Assembly (NCBI GenBank): GCA_013287585.1
Contig: JABDDN010000002.1
Location: 1 to 64,000 of the forward strand
Length of the DNA: 64,000 bases
Reading direction: 5' to 3'
DNA from: Nitrososphaerota archaeon
Lineage (GTDB): Archaea; Thermoproteota; Nitrososphaeria; Nitrososphaerales; Nitrosopumilaceae
The notes under the pieces were generated by a model. It saw nothing but the letters and a program-made list of their open reading frames with translations. It was not told the origin of the DNA and made no database searches. This document shows positions 1-8,427 of the stretch, one piece after another (within the stretch, counting starts at the first letter, position 1; every line of letters begins with the position of its first letter). The position numbers and the translations under genes are program-made.

Positions 1-1100
1 CCTTGAATTTCTGTTGCACCATCTATGTTGGTATGAATACCACCCATCATGTAATGAGATACAGGCCTTACATCAATAGGCTCCTTAGCTGGATCTATAC
101 CTGAAAACTTTAGTGAAATTTCTCTAATTGCTGGTAATTTTTTTATTATTAGTTCATTACCAAGATGTCTCAGGTCCAGCTTTAGGCAATCCACACCTGT
201 TTCGTGCTTAAAACCACGACCTTCATTTATTTCTGTCATCATAGCACGAGACACTACATCTCGTGATGCAAGCTCCAACTTGCTAGGTGCATATTTTTTC
301 ATAAATCTATCTCCATCTTTATTTAAAAGATATCCTCCTTCGCCGCGTGCACCTTCAGTAATGAGAATTCCTGATGGCAATATTCCTGTAGGATGGAATT
401 GAACAAATTCCATGTCTTTTAATGCCATGCCAGCTCGATATGCCATATCAAGACCATCAGGAGTAGAAGAGAGTGCGTATGTAGAATAGCTATAAAGTCT
501 TCCAGCACCGCCTGTTGCTATAATTAGTGCTTTACCTTTTATTGTACAAAATGTTCCAGAAGAAAGCTCGATTGCAGTAATGCCACAAAACTTTTGGCCA
601 TCATGTATTATCGATGTAGTAAACCATTCATTATAAAATTCAATATTGTCAAATTTCTGACATGTATCATACAGAGTTTGCATTTCATAAAATCCCACTT
701 TATCCTGAGCAAATGTTGCACGTGGATAACTATAACCACCAAAATTTCTTTGACCGATTTTTCCATCGTCTCTTCTTGACCAAGGCATTCCCCAATGTTC
801 AAGTTGATATATTTCAGAAGGCATTTCATAGACTAGTTTTTCAATTACATCTTGGTCTCCAAGAAAATCACTTCCTTTTACAGTATCATAGACATGTGAT
901 TCTATACTATCTCCTTCTTCTGGAAAAAGTACAGCAGCTGTTCCACCTTCTGCAGAAACAGAATGTGAACGCATTACTTGTAATTTTGAAATTACTGCAA
1001 TCTTGATATTTGAGCTAGTTTTTGCAGCTTGAATTGCAGCTCTTAGACCTGCAAGACCAGAACCAACAATTAACAGATCATGTTCTATCGTATCAACCAT
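1..1100 (-). CDS. sdhA: Succinate dehydrogenase flavoprotein subunit (3' end cut by window)
   Basis: Translation from the ATG at 1100 gives an FAD-binding GxGxxG-type N-terminus (LLIVGSGLAGLRAA), then the SdhA/FrdA signatures HSVSAEGGTAA near residue 45, ATGGAGRLY, and QFHPTGI with TEGARGEGG. These are the flavin-attachment and dicarboxylate-site regions of the succinate dehydrogenase/fumarate reductase flavoprotein. The gene runs off the left edge; about 366 codons are visible of a usual 570-600. Family knowledge: it oxidises succinate to fumarate at the membrane complex; in ammonia-oxidising archaea it serves the partial citrate/3HP-4HB network. A TATA-like GATAAATAT (read on the minus strand) lies about 30 bp before the ATG, divergent from the PadR gene. 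Confidence 0.93.
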   Translation of the reverse strand, partial: MVDTIEHDLLIVGSGLAGLRAAIQAAKTSSNIKIAVISKLQVMRSHSVSAEGGTAAVLFPEEGDSIESHVYDTVKGSDFLGDQDVIEKLVYEMPSEIYQLEHWGMPWSRRDDGKIGQRNFGGYSYPRATFAQDKVGFYEMQTLYDTCQKFDNIEFYNEWFTTSIIHDGQKFCGITAIELSSGTFCTIKGKALIIATGGAGRLYSYSTYALSSTPDGLDMAYRAGMALKDMEFVQFHPTGILPSGILITEGARGEGGYLLNKDGDRFMKKYAPSKLELASRDVVSRAMMTEINEGRGFKHETGVDCLKLDLRHLGNELIIKKLPAIREISLKFSGIDPAKEPIDVRPVSHYMMGGIHTNIDGATEIQ

Positions 1101-1279
1101 GTTTAGACATCTTCCTTTTCAAATTAGATAAATATGTCTTGTGAAGAATTCATACAATTTTATTTCGAGTTCTGCTGCAAAAATGGCTGATTTTTCTTCG
1201 TGCTGCTGTTCGGCTGATGAAATAATTTCAAAAACTTATTTCGAATCATTAATATATATCGCTAGTGATATCTCTAGTG
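1101..1279. promoter_or_regulatory. Divergent promoter region sdhA / padR with direct repeat
   Basis: For the plus-strand PadR gene, the TATA-like stretch TTAATATATA lies at 1249-1258, about 26 bp before the ATG at 1280, which fits a leaderless message. For sdhA the minus-strand TATA-like element is at 1127-1135. The octamer CTAGTGAT occurs at 1262-1269 and 1274-1281 (12-bp period), straddling the predicted padR start; this could be an autoregulatory operator, which is inference only. Confidence 0.5.
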
Positions 1280-1786
1280 ATGATCTCACAATGGGTGCAA
1301 CGAGTTGGCAGTTCAGTCCCAAGAGGATTCTCCAGATATTTCATACTCGAAGTACTCAAAAAAAATCCAAGTACTGGTAAAGAGATTATCGACAACGCAA
1401 CAATACAAAGTGGTGGGAGATGGAAACCTTCACCAGGTCTAATTTATCCTCTACTTGGAAGACTTTTAGATGAGAATTTAATTGAGGAGACAAAAGACGG
1501 GAAATATCAGATAACCAAAAAGGGCAGATTGATTGCAGATGATCTTGAAACACTAAACAAAATTGTAAAAAACCAAATGGATGTAATGTTCAGGGTAGGT
1601 AATGTAGGCAAATTTGTAGCCATGGATCTTTTAGAACGTGTAACAAGTATAGGAAATTCGCTTAGTTCCAATGTATCCAATATGACAAAAGAAGAAACTG
1701 GAAAATACAAGAAGTTTCTAGAAGCTGAACTTCAAAAGATAGAAACTGCAGAAAAAAGACGCAGTAAAGAAATCAAAGTCAGTTAA
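1280..1786 (+). CDS. PadR-family transcriptional regulator
   Basis: 168 aa from the ATG at 1280; a GTG at 1265 would add five residues but lies closer to the TATA box than a leaderless start should. The winged-helix PadR domain occupies roughly residues 10-90: FSRYFILEVL, TGKEIID, WKPSPGLIYPLLGRLLDENLI and YQITKKG are typical PadR helix-turn-helix and wing segments. The C-terminal 70 residues are helical and charged, as in the PadR dimerisation helix. No ligand-specific feature is visible. It is divergent from sdhA, and the repeat over its own start suggests autoregulation (inference). Confidence 0.85.
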   Translation: MISQWVQRVGSSVPRGFSRYFILEVLKKNPSTGKEIIDNATIQSGGRWKPSPGLIYPLLGRLLDENLIEETKDGKYQITKKGRLIADDLETLNKIVKNQMDVMFRVGNVGKFVAMDLLERVTSIGNSLSSNVSNMTKEETGKYKKFLEAELQKIETAEKRRSKEIKVS

Positions 1787-1819
1787 GCCATAAATAATTG
1801 TAAATATCAATATCAATGA

Positions 1820-2683
1820 TTGCCAAATCTTAGAAAATTACTTTTTGATAATTCAAAACCCCTTGTGGTTCCAGGTGTCTATGATGCAATAGGAGCAAAA
1901 ATTGCTCAAAAAGTTGGTTTTGAAGCCATGTTTCAAACAGGTTATGGAACATCTGCAACTTTACTTGGATTACCGGATTATGGGTTTATTGGAGCAACGG
2001 AAACAACAGAGAATGCACGTAGGATTTGTAGGGCAGTATCTGTTCCTGTAATTGTGGATGCAGATACTGGCTATGGAAATCCACTTAGTGTATGGAAGCT
2101 AGTAACTGAGTTAGAAGCAGTAGGGGCAGCGGGAATTTTTCTTGAGGATCAAAAATGGCCAAAAAGGTGTGGACATATGTCAGGAAAAGAAGTCATTCCA
2201 AAGGAAGAGTATTTTCAGAAATTACAGGCTGCATTAGATGCAAGAAAAAGTAAAGACTTCATCATAGTAGCAAGAACTGATGCAAGAGCACCAGAAGGAT
2301 TGGATGCTGCAATTGAAAGAGGATTTCAGTATAAAAAAATTGGAGCTGATGCAATTTTCGTAGAAGCTCCAAAATCTATTGAAGAGATGAAAAAAATTGG
2401 AAGATCAATTAAAGCTCCTCTAGTTGCAAACATGATAGAAGGAGGTGCAACACCTCTAGTTTCTTCTAAAACATTACATAAGATGGGGTTTAAGCTTATT
2501 CTATATCCGCTCTCAGTTCTTTTTGCAAATGCTTTTGCATCCATGAAAATATTACATGAACTTAGAAAATCAGGAACTACATCTAGATTAAAGAAAAATG
2601 TTGTCAATTTTGATCAGTTTAATGAGATTGTAGACCTTACAAAATTCAAGAAAATGGAAAGAAGATATGTATCAAAAATATAA
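1820..2683 (+). CDS. Isocitrate lyase/PEP mutase superfamily, PrpB-like lyase
   Basis: 287 aa with a TTG start; the nearby ATG at 1816 is followed by an early stop in its own frame. The TIM-barrel family signatures are clear: PGVYDAIGAKIAQ, VDADTGYGNP (metal-binding Asp), the catalytic-loop KRCGHMSGK with the essential Cys of the isocitrate lyase group, IVARTDAR, and ANMIEGG. Overall it reads most like 2-methylisocitrate lyase (PrpB) in length and motifs, but related carboxyphosphonoenolpyruvate mutases and oxaloacetate-type hydrolases share this fold. No methylcitrate synthase or dehydratase lies nearby, so the substrate is unassigned. It follows padR by 33 bp and may be co-transcribed with it. 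Confidence 0.82.
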   Translation: MPNLRKLLFDNSKPLVVPGVYDAIGAKIAQKVGFEAMFQTGYGTSATLLGLPDYGFIGATETTENARRICRAVSVPVIVDADTGYGNPLSVWKLVTELEAVGAAGIFLEDQKWPKRCGHMSGKEVIPKEEYFQKLQAALDARKSKDFIIVARTDARAPEGLDAAIERGFQYKKIGADAIFVEAPKSIEEMKKIGRSIKAPLVANMIEGGATPLVSSKTLHKMGFKLILYPLSVLFANAFASMKILHELRKSGTTSRLKKNVVNFDQFNEIVDLTKFKKMERRYVSKI

Positions 2684-2719
2684 AATAATAAAAAGGAGAA
2701 AAATCCTCCAAGTAGTTAT

Positions 2720-3004
2720 CTAAGTATTGTTTCTTTTTACTTCGATTTCTATAGTAGAAACATTCCTGTCTCGCCCGTCTGTTGATTTTAGCATTTCTGA
2801 GCCGATTGTGATGTTTCCAATAGAATACCCAGCATTTTCTGTTTTACGTGCAATTATTTGTGCAACGTCAACAGCTCGCCCAATACTGAGTCCTCTTGCC
2901 TTGATAGATATTTTTGGTTGGTTTGCCAACTGAATCAGCGTTGAAGTTACATACGCCATCAGTGGTTTTTTGCCTATGTAGATTGTCTCTCTAGACTCGG
3001 ACAT
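2720..3004 (-). CDS. alba: Alba-family DNA/RNA-binding chromatin protein
   Basis: 94 aa, close to the usual Alba length. The N-terminal TIYIGKKPLMAYVTSTL carries the conserved Lys region that is acetylated in Sulfolobus Alba and contacts DNA. IKARGLSIGRAVDVAQII and IGSEMLKSTDGRDRNVSTIEI match the Alba strand-helix core and the extended loop. Family knowledge: a dimeric nucleoid protein that binds dsDNA and RNA. It is convergent with the PrpB-like gene (36 bp apart). Confidence 0.93.
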   Translation of the reverse strand: MSESRETIYIGKKPLMAYVTSTLIQLANQPKISIKARGLSIGRAVDVAQIIARKTENAGYSIGNITIGSEMLKSTDGRDRNVSTIEIEVKRNNT

Positions 3005-3058
3005 GTGACGTTCTACATGTTAGGATAATTTAAATCTAAGAATGAAACACGTGATTCG

Positions 3059-3466
3059 ATGAATTTTGCTATACCTTTTTTTCTGTCTTTTTTTATGATC
3101 GGATTTGGTTACGCTTATGGATACGGTGAAGTTTCTACATCGGATTTTAAGATAGTCAATTCGTTAGGAGAAGATATCAAATCACCAGTAGTAGATCAAC
3201 AGCTTAGTTTGCAAACCTCACTTAAAAATATCAGTGACAAAAATATCAACTGGGCATACATTGTACAAATAATTGATTCTAATGGGGCTATAATAGATCT
3301 AAATTTTGCAACAGGATCTTTTGAAAAAAATCAAACATTAACAGCGGCACTTTCATGGACGCCCCATTCTGCAGGAAATTATAAAATTGAGACTTTTGTA
3401 TGGGACAACCTACGAGATATTGACGCATTAGCCCCAAAATCTTCATTTCCCATAACAGTAACATAA
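3059..3466 (+). CDS. Secreted beta-sandwich-like protein, function unknown
   Basis: 135 aa. The first 20 residues form a hydrophobic signal peptide (MNFAIPFFLSFFMIGFGYAYG). The remainder has an alternating strand pattern with features typical of a CARDB/FlaG-like extracellular beta-sandwich (QLSLQTSLKNISDKNI, LSWTPHSAGNYKIETFVWDN). Such short exported Ig-like proteins are common in ammonia-oxidising archaea, often beside copper or cell-surface proteins; here there is no informative neighbour. The ATG follows an AT-rich promoter-like stretch. Confidence 0.6.
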   Translation: MNFAIPFFLSFFMIGFGYAYGYGEVSTSDFKIVNSLGEDIKSPVVDQQLSLQTSLKNISDKNINWAYIVQIIDSNGAIIDLNFATGSFEKNQTLTAALSWTPHSAGNYKIETFVWDNLRDIDALAPKSSFPITVT

Positions 3467-3665
3467 TTAGAAGCAAGTCTTCAAATGATTGTTTAAAAAA
3501 TTTAATCATTCATTTAGTTTGTATAAAAAATAATTATCTCTTATTATCCTGTGATTCTAAAAATAAATTAGAAGAAATTTTGATTTTACTGTAAACCTTT
3601 TTGCAAAAATATAACGACATAAACTACCAGATGAGATGATTGTTTACGTTAAATTATTAAAAAAG

Positions 3666-3739
3666 TGGACCGGGTGGGATTTGAACCCACGATCTCACCC
3701 ATGCCAAGGGCGTATCCTACTGGGCTAGACGACCGGCCC
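3666..3739 (-). tRNA. tRNA-Ala (anticodon GGC)
   Basis: Read on the minus strand, a 74-nt cloverleaf starts GGGCCGG and ends CCGGTCC plus discriminator A. The seven acceptor pairs include the G3-U70 wobble that marks alanine tRNAs. The anticodon loop is TTGGCAT, giving GGC. The T arm is GTGGG-TTCAAAT-CCCAC. CCA is not encoded and no intron is seen. Confidence 0.94.
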
Positions 3740-3873
3740 AACTTCTACAATCAGAGTGGCATTCTGATTTGCATTAACTTTTTTTGTGAGGTTATTAACG
3801 TTTAGATGGTTCAAGAAATTAGATCAACCAAATCAACATAAGATATTTAACTATCAAATACAGAACTTTTCGC

Positions 3874-4713
3874 GTGGTTGTGGATAATAAAGCAGTTATT
3901 ACTTATGTTCAAATTCAAAAAGAAGATCTAGCAGTTTTTAGAATAGTACCAAAAGAAGGAGATGTACCACAATACAAATCGGGTCAATTCATAACATTAG
4001 GAACACATGTTCCAAGTGAAAATAAAATTATAAGAAGAGCATATTCAATTGCATCCCATCCTGAAAATAGAAAATATGTGGAGTTATACATTAGATGGGT
4101 AAGAAAACCACTTCCAGGACGTCTTACTACACAATTATTTAGTGCAAAGGAAGGAGATGAAATAATTTGGGTAAAACCCACTGGTGCTTTTACAATTGAG
4201 GAGAAAAAACCAAATGGCGAACCTGACAATAGAAGAATAGTTTGCTTGGGCGGAGGAACTGGACTTGCACCTTTTGTTAGTTATGCTCAACATCTACATG
4301 ATACTGGAAGCAACAGAGAGATTGTAGTGCTACATGGAGCAAGTTATGTTGATGAACTTGGTTACAGAGATCTTTTGACAAAGATGGAGGAAGAAAGTCT
4401 TGATAGAGGTAAAAATAAGTGGAATTTCAGATACAGAGCATCAATAAGCAGACCACAAGAATGGTTTAACAGATCATGGAATGGACAAAAAGGAAGAGTG
4501 GAAACATTCTTGCAATCAAAAGATGGAGAGTCATCTCCTCTTGAGAAGCTCGTAGGTGAAAAAATTACCATTGATAATACAGTCTTTTTCATTTGTGGGT
4601 GGCAAGGAACTATAGACGGATGCATGGATGTTCTCACACCAAAGGGTTTTGTAACTGAAAGAAATAAGAGACCAGACAAAAGCTTTGAAATAAAGTACGA
4701 GTCATACGGTTAA
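3874..4713 (+). CDS. Ferredoxin-NADP+ reductase-like FAD/NAD(P)-binding oxidoreductase
   Basis: 279 aa with a GTG start about 27 bp after the TATA-like AGATATTTAA (3841-3850), consistent with a leaderless message. The FAD-binding barrel shows RRAYSIAS (RxYS flavin motif) and PGRLTTQLF; the nucleotide-binding domain shows CLGGGTGLAPFVSYAQ (GxGxxP-type) and the C-terminal FICGWQGTIDG. Length and motif order fit bacterial-type ferredoxin/flavodoxin-NADP+ reductase. Probable role: electron exchange between the 7Fe ferredoxins encoded further on and NADP(H); direction and partner are inferred. It sits between two tRNA genes as a single-gene unit. Confidence 0.85.
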   Translation: MVVDNKAVITYVQIQKEDLAVFRIVPKEGDVPQYKSGQFITLGTHVPSENKIIRRAYSIASHPENRKYVELYIRWVRKPLPGRLTTQLFSAKEGDEIIWVKPTGAFTIEEKKPNGEPDNRRIVCLGGGTGLAPFVSYAQHLHDTGSNREIVVLHGASYVDELGYRDLLTKMEEESLDRGKNKWNFRYRASISRPQEWFNRSWNGQKGRVETFLQSKDGESSPLEKLVGEKITIDNTVFFICGWQGTIDGCMDVLTPKGFVTERNKRPDKSFEIKYESYG

Positions 4714-4764
4714 ATCAAAAACTTCTATTGAAAAGATAATATTGAATATTATTGGCGGGTCTAC

Positions 4765-4839
<75 letters not shown>

Positions 4840-4962
4840 TTTATTGAGAAATTTGAGTAAGTTGTTTTTCTAGTAAAGTTTCAAACATAATTCACTAACG
4901 CGTTTGTCATTTTGTAAAATTGTATCAGCATTGAAATATGACAATATTTGTAAGAGGTATAA

Positions 4963-5559
4963 TTGACTATTGCAATTTATCTAGCTCATTTGAATCCTGT
5001 TACAAAAGCACATGTAGAGATAATTGAAGAACTAAAAGAAAAAAATGAAGTTAGAGTCATGCCTGTTGTATTTATCAATAAAGACAAAGAGATCAATAGC
5101 AAAAGTTTTCCATTTGGATTTGAATTACGAAAAAAGATGCTTCAATCAGTATTTGGTAATTCTATTTCCATACTATCAAATTACTCATTTTATGCACCCT
5201 TTGCAAAATACATGCCACCTCTCCTTTCCCCATTTTCTTGGAGAATAAAAAAACAAATTCTAGGAGGTTTAACAGATGATTATTTCACTTATACTGGAGA
5301 CAAAGCTGAAGGATTTGTGCTAAAACTTTATGGGCTTAACCCTAGAGTTGGAACAAGAAAAACCACCTCCGCCTCTTTTGTAAAACAAAAGATGTTTGAG
5401 GCAGCTCTTGGAAAAGATACAGATTGGGAAAACTATGTTTCACCAGAAGTCGTAAAGATAATTCAAGAGAATTGGAATATTGTAAAAAAATATGCAGCAT
5501 CAAAGGATTGTACCTATAGAGTTCTTGGAATGAAATTTCCAAGTAACGGTTTCTGGTAG
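4963..5559 (+). CDS. Nucleotidyltransferase-fold protein with degenerate HxGH motif
   Basis: 198 aa from a TTG. The N-terminus TIAIYLAHLNPVTKAHVEII resembles the (T/H)xGH phosphate-binding signature of cytidylyl/adenylyltransferases, with TKAH where TxGH is usual. A later TTSASFVKQKM resembles the ISxTxxR motif. The middle section (FAKYMPPLLSPFSWRIKKQI) is not a family feature I recognise. It may be a nucleotidyltransferase related to NMN or pantetheine-phosphate adenylyltransferases, or a non-catalytic relative; no substrate can be assigned. It lies 26 bp upstream of ilvE on the same strand. Confidence 0.55.
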   Translation: MTIAIYLAHLNPVTKAHVEIIEELKEKNEVRVMPVVFINKDKEINSKSFPFGFELRKKMLQSVFGNSISILSNYSFYAPFAKYMPPLLSPFSWRIKKQILGGLTDDYFTYTGDKAEGFVLKLYGLNPRVGTRKTTSASFVKQKMFEAALGKDTDWENYVSPEVVKIIQENWNIVKKYAASKDCTYRVLGMKFPSNGFW

Positions 5560-5585
5560 AAATAGATTAATTACAGACGGCTTCG

Positions 5586-6512
5586 ATGTTTTATATGAAA
5601 TCTTTTAACCCAGAATTTGTTTGGTTTGACGGTAAATTTGTGAAAGATAGTGAAGCAAAGGTTTCTGTGATGACGCATGCAATTCATTATGGAACTTCAG
5701 TATTTGAAGGTCTTAGAGGGTATTGGAATTCAAAAAATCTTTACATCTTCAGACTAGATGATCATATCAAAAGATTCAGAAATTCAGGTAGAATTTATTC
5801 AATTTCTTTAAAATTTACAAATAAGGAAATTGCTAGTGCAATAATTAATCTCTGTAAAAAAAATGCAGTGAAACAATCATGTTACATAAGACCATTTTAT
5901 TTTGTTGGTAGATATGGCATAAACTTGCATGTAACAGAAAATACTCCTACGCACACAGCTATAGTGATATTCCCATTTGGTGATTTATTTAACAAAAATG
6001 GAATAAAAACTGGTGTATCATCTTGGAGACGAATTCATGACATATCAACACCCCCCCTAGCTAAAATGGGAGGAAATTATCTAAACTCAATTTTGGCAAC
6101 ACAAGAATGTAAACGAAATGGGTATGATGAAGCAATTATGTTGGATCAATTAGGAAATGTGAGTGAGGCTCCAGGAGAAAATGTGTTTATTGTAAGAAAC
6201 AACAAATTGATAACCCCTCCAGCAAGCTCATCTGCACTTGAAGGAATAACAAAAGATTCAGTAATAAAAATTGCACAAGATTTAGAATACGATGTTATAG
6301 AAAGAGAGATTACACGTACTGAACTTTACCTAGCAGATGAGATTTTTCTTACAGGTACTGCTGCAGAAATTACACCTATTATTTCTGTTGATGGTAAAAA
6401 GATTGGAATTGGAAAAGCTGGAAATATAGCAAAACAGTTGCGTTCAACATATTCAGAAATAGTCATGGGCAGAAATGAAAAATACTCCAACTGGATAACT
6501 TCGGTGTATTAA
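5586..6512 (+). CDS. ilvE: Branched-chain amino acid aminotransferase
   Basis: 308 aa, the usual length for class IV PLP aminotransferases. Visible signatures: HAIHYGTSVFEGLRGY, YIRPFYFVG, the Schiff-base lysine in PPLAKMGGNYLNS, EAPGENVF and the phosphate-binding LTGTAAEITPI. It transfers the amino group between glutamate and branched-chain 2-oxo acids in Ile/Leu/Val synthesis. An in-frame ATG four codons in (YMK) is an alternative start. The stop codon is followed by one base and then the TTG of the Gfo/Idh gene, so the next three genes probably share its transcript. Confidence 0.93.
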   Translation: MFYMKSFNPEFVWFDGKFVKDSEAKVSVMTHAIHYGTSVFEGLRGYWNSKNLYIFRLDDHIKRFRNSGRIYSISLKFTNKEIASAIINLCKKNAVKQSCYIRPFYFVGRYGINLHVTENTPTHTAIVIFPFGDLFNKNGIKTGVSSWRRIHDISTPPLAKMGGNYLNSILATQECKRNGYDEAIMLDQLGNVSEAPGENVFIVRNNKLITPPASSSALEGITKDSVIKIAQDLEYDVIEREITRTELYLADEIFLTGTAAEITPIISVDGKKIGIGKAGNIAKQLRSTYSEIVMGRNEKYSNWITSVY

Positions 6513-6513
6513 T

Positions 6514-7449
6514 TTGAGAATTATTCAGATAGGAACTGGTGGATGGGGTAAAAACCATGCAAGAATTCTATCACAATTGGGCGCACTTTGTGCAGTTTGT
6601 GATGCAGATTCAACCAGAGCAAAAGAATTAGGAGCAAAATACTCTGTAAATCATTACTCATCTTTAGACACATTATTAAATTCAGAAAAATTTGATGGTG
6701 CTTTTGTTTGTACTCCAACTTCTACACATTTTAAAATTGCAAAAACATTATTAGAGCAAAAGAAAAATGTTTTTGTAGAAAAACCCATGACATATCTTTC
6801 TCATGAGGGAGAAGAACTTCAGAGGCTTGCAGAAAAAAATAAAGTAGTTTTGACATGTGGTTATATTGAAAGATTTAATCCGGCAGTAGCTTTGGTCAAA
6901 GAATACGTTAAATCAAAAAAATATGGAGAACTCATAATGCTAGAATTCCATCGTGAAAATAGAATGCCTCTTCACATAAAGGATGTAGGGATAATTTATG
7001 ATACTTCTGTGCACGATATTGATACAGCGATGTGGTTTTTTGATGACACTCCAGAGGTCGTATTTGCAAGATCAGGAAAGATAAGACATGAACATGAGGA
7101 TTTTGCAACCATAATGCTTGGTTTTAAGGATAATAAAGTGGCAGTTATTGCTTCAAATTGGATAACTCCAACAAGAGTAAGAAAATTTAGTGCAGTATGT
7201 GGGGATGCCATAATATCATCTGATTTTATTTCACAAGAGGTAAAGATTGAGACTAATCACGGTACAGAAATTCCAAGAAAAGAAGTTGAGGAACCACTTC
7301 TTTTAGAAATAAAAAATTTTCTTGCCGCATCTGAAGGTAAAGAAAAAATAATAGTAAAACCTGAACACGCTGTAAATACAACAAAGGTTGCAGAAGCGGC
7401 ACTTTTATCTAGTCAAAAAGGAACTCCAATTTATCTAGATCTTAAATGA
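6514..7449 (+). CDS. Gfo/Idh/MocA-family NAD(P)-dependent sugar dehydrogenase
   Basis: 311 aa from a TTG directly after ilvE. The Rossmann N-terminus IIQIGTGGWGKNHARIL, CTPTSTHFKIA and FVEKPM (the conserved EKP catalytic motif) define the family; YDTSVHDIDTAMWFF contains the second-domain HD motif. Family members act on sugars, inositols or nucleotide-sugars such as UDP-GlcNAcA. It is followed, with a 4-bp ATGA overlap, by a small zinc-ribbon protein and then a WbpD-like acetyltransferase, so a nucleotide-sugar substrate for surface glycan or N-glycan synthesis is a reasonable inference. Confidence 0.85.
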   Translation: MRIIQIGTGGWGKNHARILSQLGALCAVCDADSTRAKELGAKYSVNHYSSLDTLLNSEKFDGAFVCTPTSTHFKIAKTLLEQKKNVFVEKPMTYLSHEGEELQRLAEKNKVVLTCGYIERFNPAVALVKEYVKSKKYGELIMLEFHRENRMPLHIKDVGIIYDTSVHDIDTAMWFFDDTPEVVFARSGKIRHEHEDFATIMLGFKDNKVAVIASNWITPTRVRKFSAVCGDAIISSDFISQEVKIETNHGTEIPRKEVEEPLLLEIKNFLAASEGKEKIIVKPEHAVNTTKVAEAALLSSQKGTPIYLDLK

Positions 7450-7715
7450 ACAAAAAAATGATGGAAATGTTGGCGTGTCCTATAGACAAACATTTTCCTT
7501 TAGAAATTTTTGAATCAAATTCAAAAGAACAATTAGTATTAGAGGGTGCTATATATTGCTCAAAATGTTCTAGATTTTATCCCATAATAGAAGAAATTCC
7601 AATAATGTTGCCTGATGAGTTAAGAAACAAGGATCAAGATATTGAATTTCTAAAAAGAAATCAATCAAAGTTGCCTGAAAAAATAGTTAAACAGGCATCG
7701 CCGTGGCACTTGTGA
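7446..7715 (+). CDS. Trm112/UPF0434-like small zinc-ribbon protein
   Basis: 89 aa. MLACPIDKHFPLEI followed by IYCSKCSRFYPIIEEIPIMLPDE is the Trm112p/YcaR pattern: one Cys in LACP and a CxxC pair preceding the YPI...PIML segment. Trm112 proteins are activating partners for SAM methyltransferases; short relatives also occur in glycan clusters. It overlaps the dehydrogenase before it by 4 bp and the acetyltransferase after it by 13 bp, so it is translationally tied to the sugar genes. Confidence 0.78.
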   Translation: MNKKMMEMLACPIDKHFPLEIFESNSKEQLVLEGAIYCSKCSRFYPIIEEIPIMLPDELRNKDQDIEFLKRNQSKLPEKIVKQASPWHL

Positions 7716-8197
7716 TAACCTTGGTAACAAACTTTGTCTCAGAAAAAGCAAGGATAGGAAAGAATGTCAGAATATGGCATTTTGCATATGTTGGCGATAA
7801 TACAGAAATTGGCGATAATGTGAAAATTGGTTCTCTTGCACATGTTGATTATAACGTAAAGATAGGAGAAAATACAATGATTGAGGGGATGGTTTACATC
7901 CCACCTCTTTCAAGAATAGGAAAAAATGTGTTCATTGGTCCTGCTGCTGCTCTTACAAATGATCCATATCCTGCAAGCAAAAAAATGGTTGGAGTCATTA
8001 TAGAAGATGGTGCAGTGATTGGCTCGCGCGCGGTAATAAAAGCTGGAGTTACAGTTGGAAAGAACAGTGTTGTTGCAATGGGAGCTGTTGTTACGAAAGA
8101 TGTACCCGCTGACATGGTAGTAGTGGGAGTACCTGCTAAAATCAAATATTCCAGAGAAGAGTATGATAAAAAAAAGAAAAAGTGGGAAAATAGTTAA
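7703..8197 (+). CDS. Hexapeptide-repeat (left-handed beta-helix) acyltransferase, WbpD-like
   Basis: 164 aa from GTG 7703; GTG 7712 or TTG 7721 would also keep the domain and are not excluded. Repeated [IV]G-x(4) hexapeptides (RIGKNVRIW, EIGDNVKIGS, KIGENTMIEG, RIGKNVFIGP, TVGKNSVVAMG) build a LbH fold; ALTNDPYP and the C-terminal GVPAKIKY are typical of the UDP-3-amino-sugar N-acetyltransferase WbpD/PglD type. Following a Gfo/Idh dehydrogenase, it probably N-acetylates an amino-sugar nucleotide. The aminotransferase expected in such a pathway (DegT type) is not in the window. Confidence 0.85.
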   Translation: MALVITLVTNFVSEKARIGKNVRIWHFAYVGDNTEIGDNVKIGSLAHVDYNVKIGENTMIEGMVYIPPLSRIGKNVFIGPAAALTNDPYPASKKMVGVIIEDGAVIGSRAVIKAGVTVGKNSVVAMGAVVTKDVPADMVVVGVPAKIKYSREEYDKKKKKWENS

Positions 8198-8427
8198 TTT
8201 TTTATCTGTTTGTGGAAGATCCAATTTTTAATTTTTGAAAGAATAAAAATCCAAACAACCACCAATATCATTGCAATAAGTGCTTTGACTCCAGAATCTA
8301 AGATTGAATCAAATTTACCATGTCCATTAATTGTCAAAGGAGCAATAATTGAAATCAATAATCCACCTCCCACAATAATTAAAACCCACATTACAAATAC
8401 AAATAAAAAAATTTGAGTTCCTTTCAT
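8194..8427 (-). CDS. Small membrane protein, two predicted TM helices
   Basis: 77 aa. Two hydrophobic helices (about residues 5-28 and 48-67) flank a short polar loop containing NGHGKFDSILDSG. Its ATG overlaps the stop of the GlcNAc-1-P transferase-like gene by 4 bp (ATGA), making it the last gene of the GINS-MCM-Hel308 operon. Function unknown; its C-terminus converges on the acetyltransferase with a few bases of overlap. Confidence 0.65.
   Translation of the reverse strand: MKGTQIFLFVFVMWVLIIVGGGLLISIIAPLTINGHGKFDSILDSGVKALIAMILVVVWIFILSKIKNWIFHKQIKN

Noticed and set aside
1141-1380. 79-codon plus-strand frame before padR
   Set aside because: It overlaps the padR promoter and gene in another frame and has no coding character.
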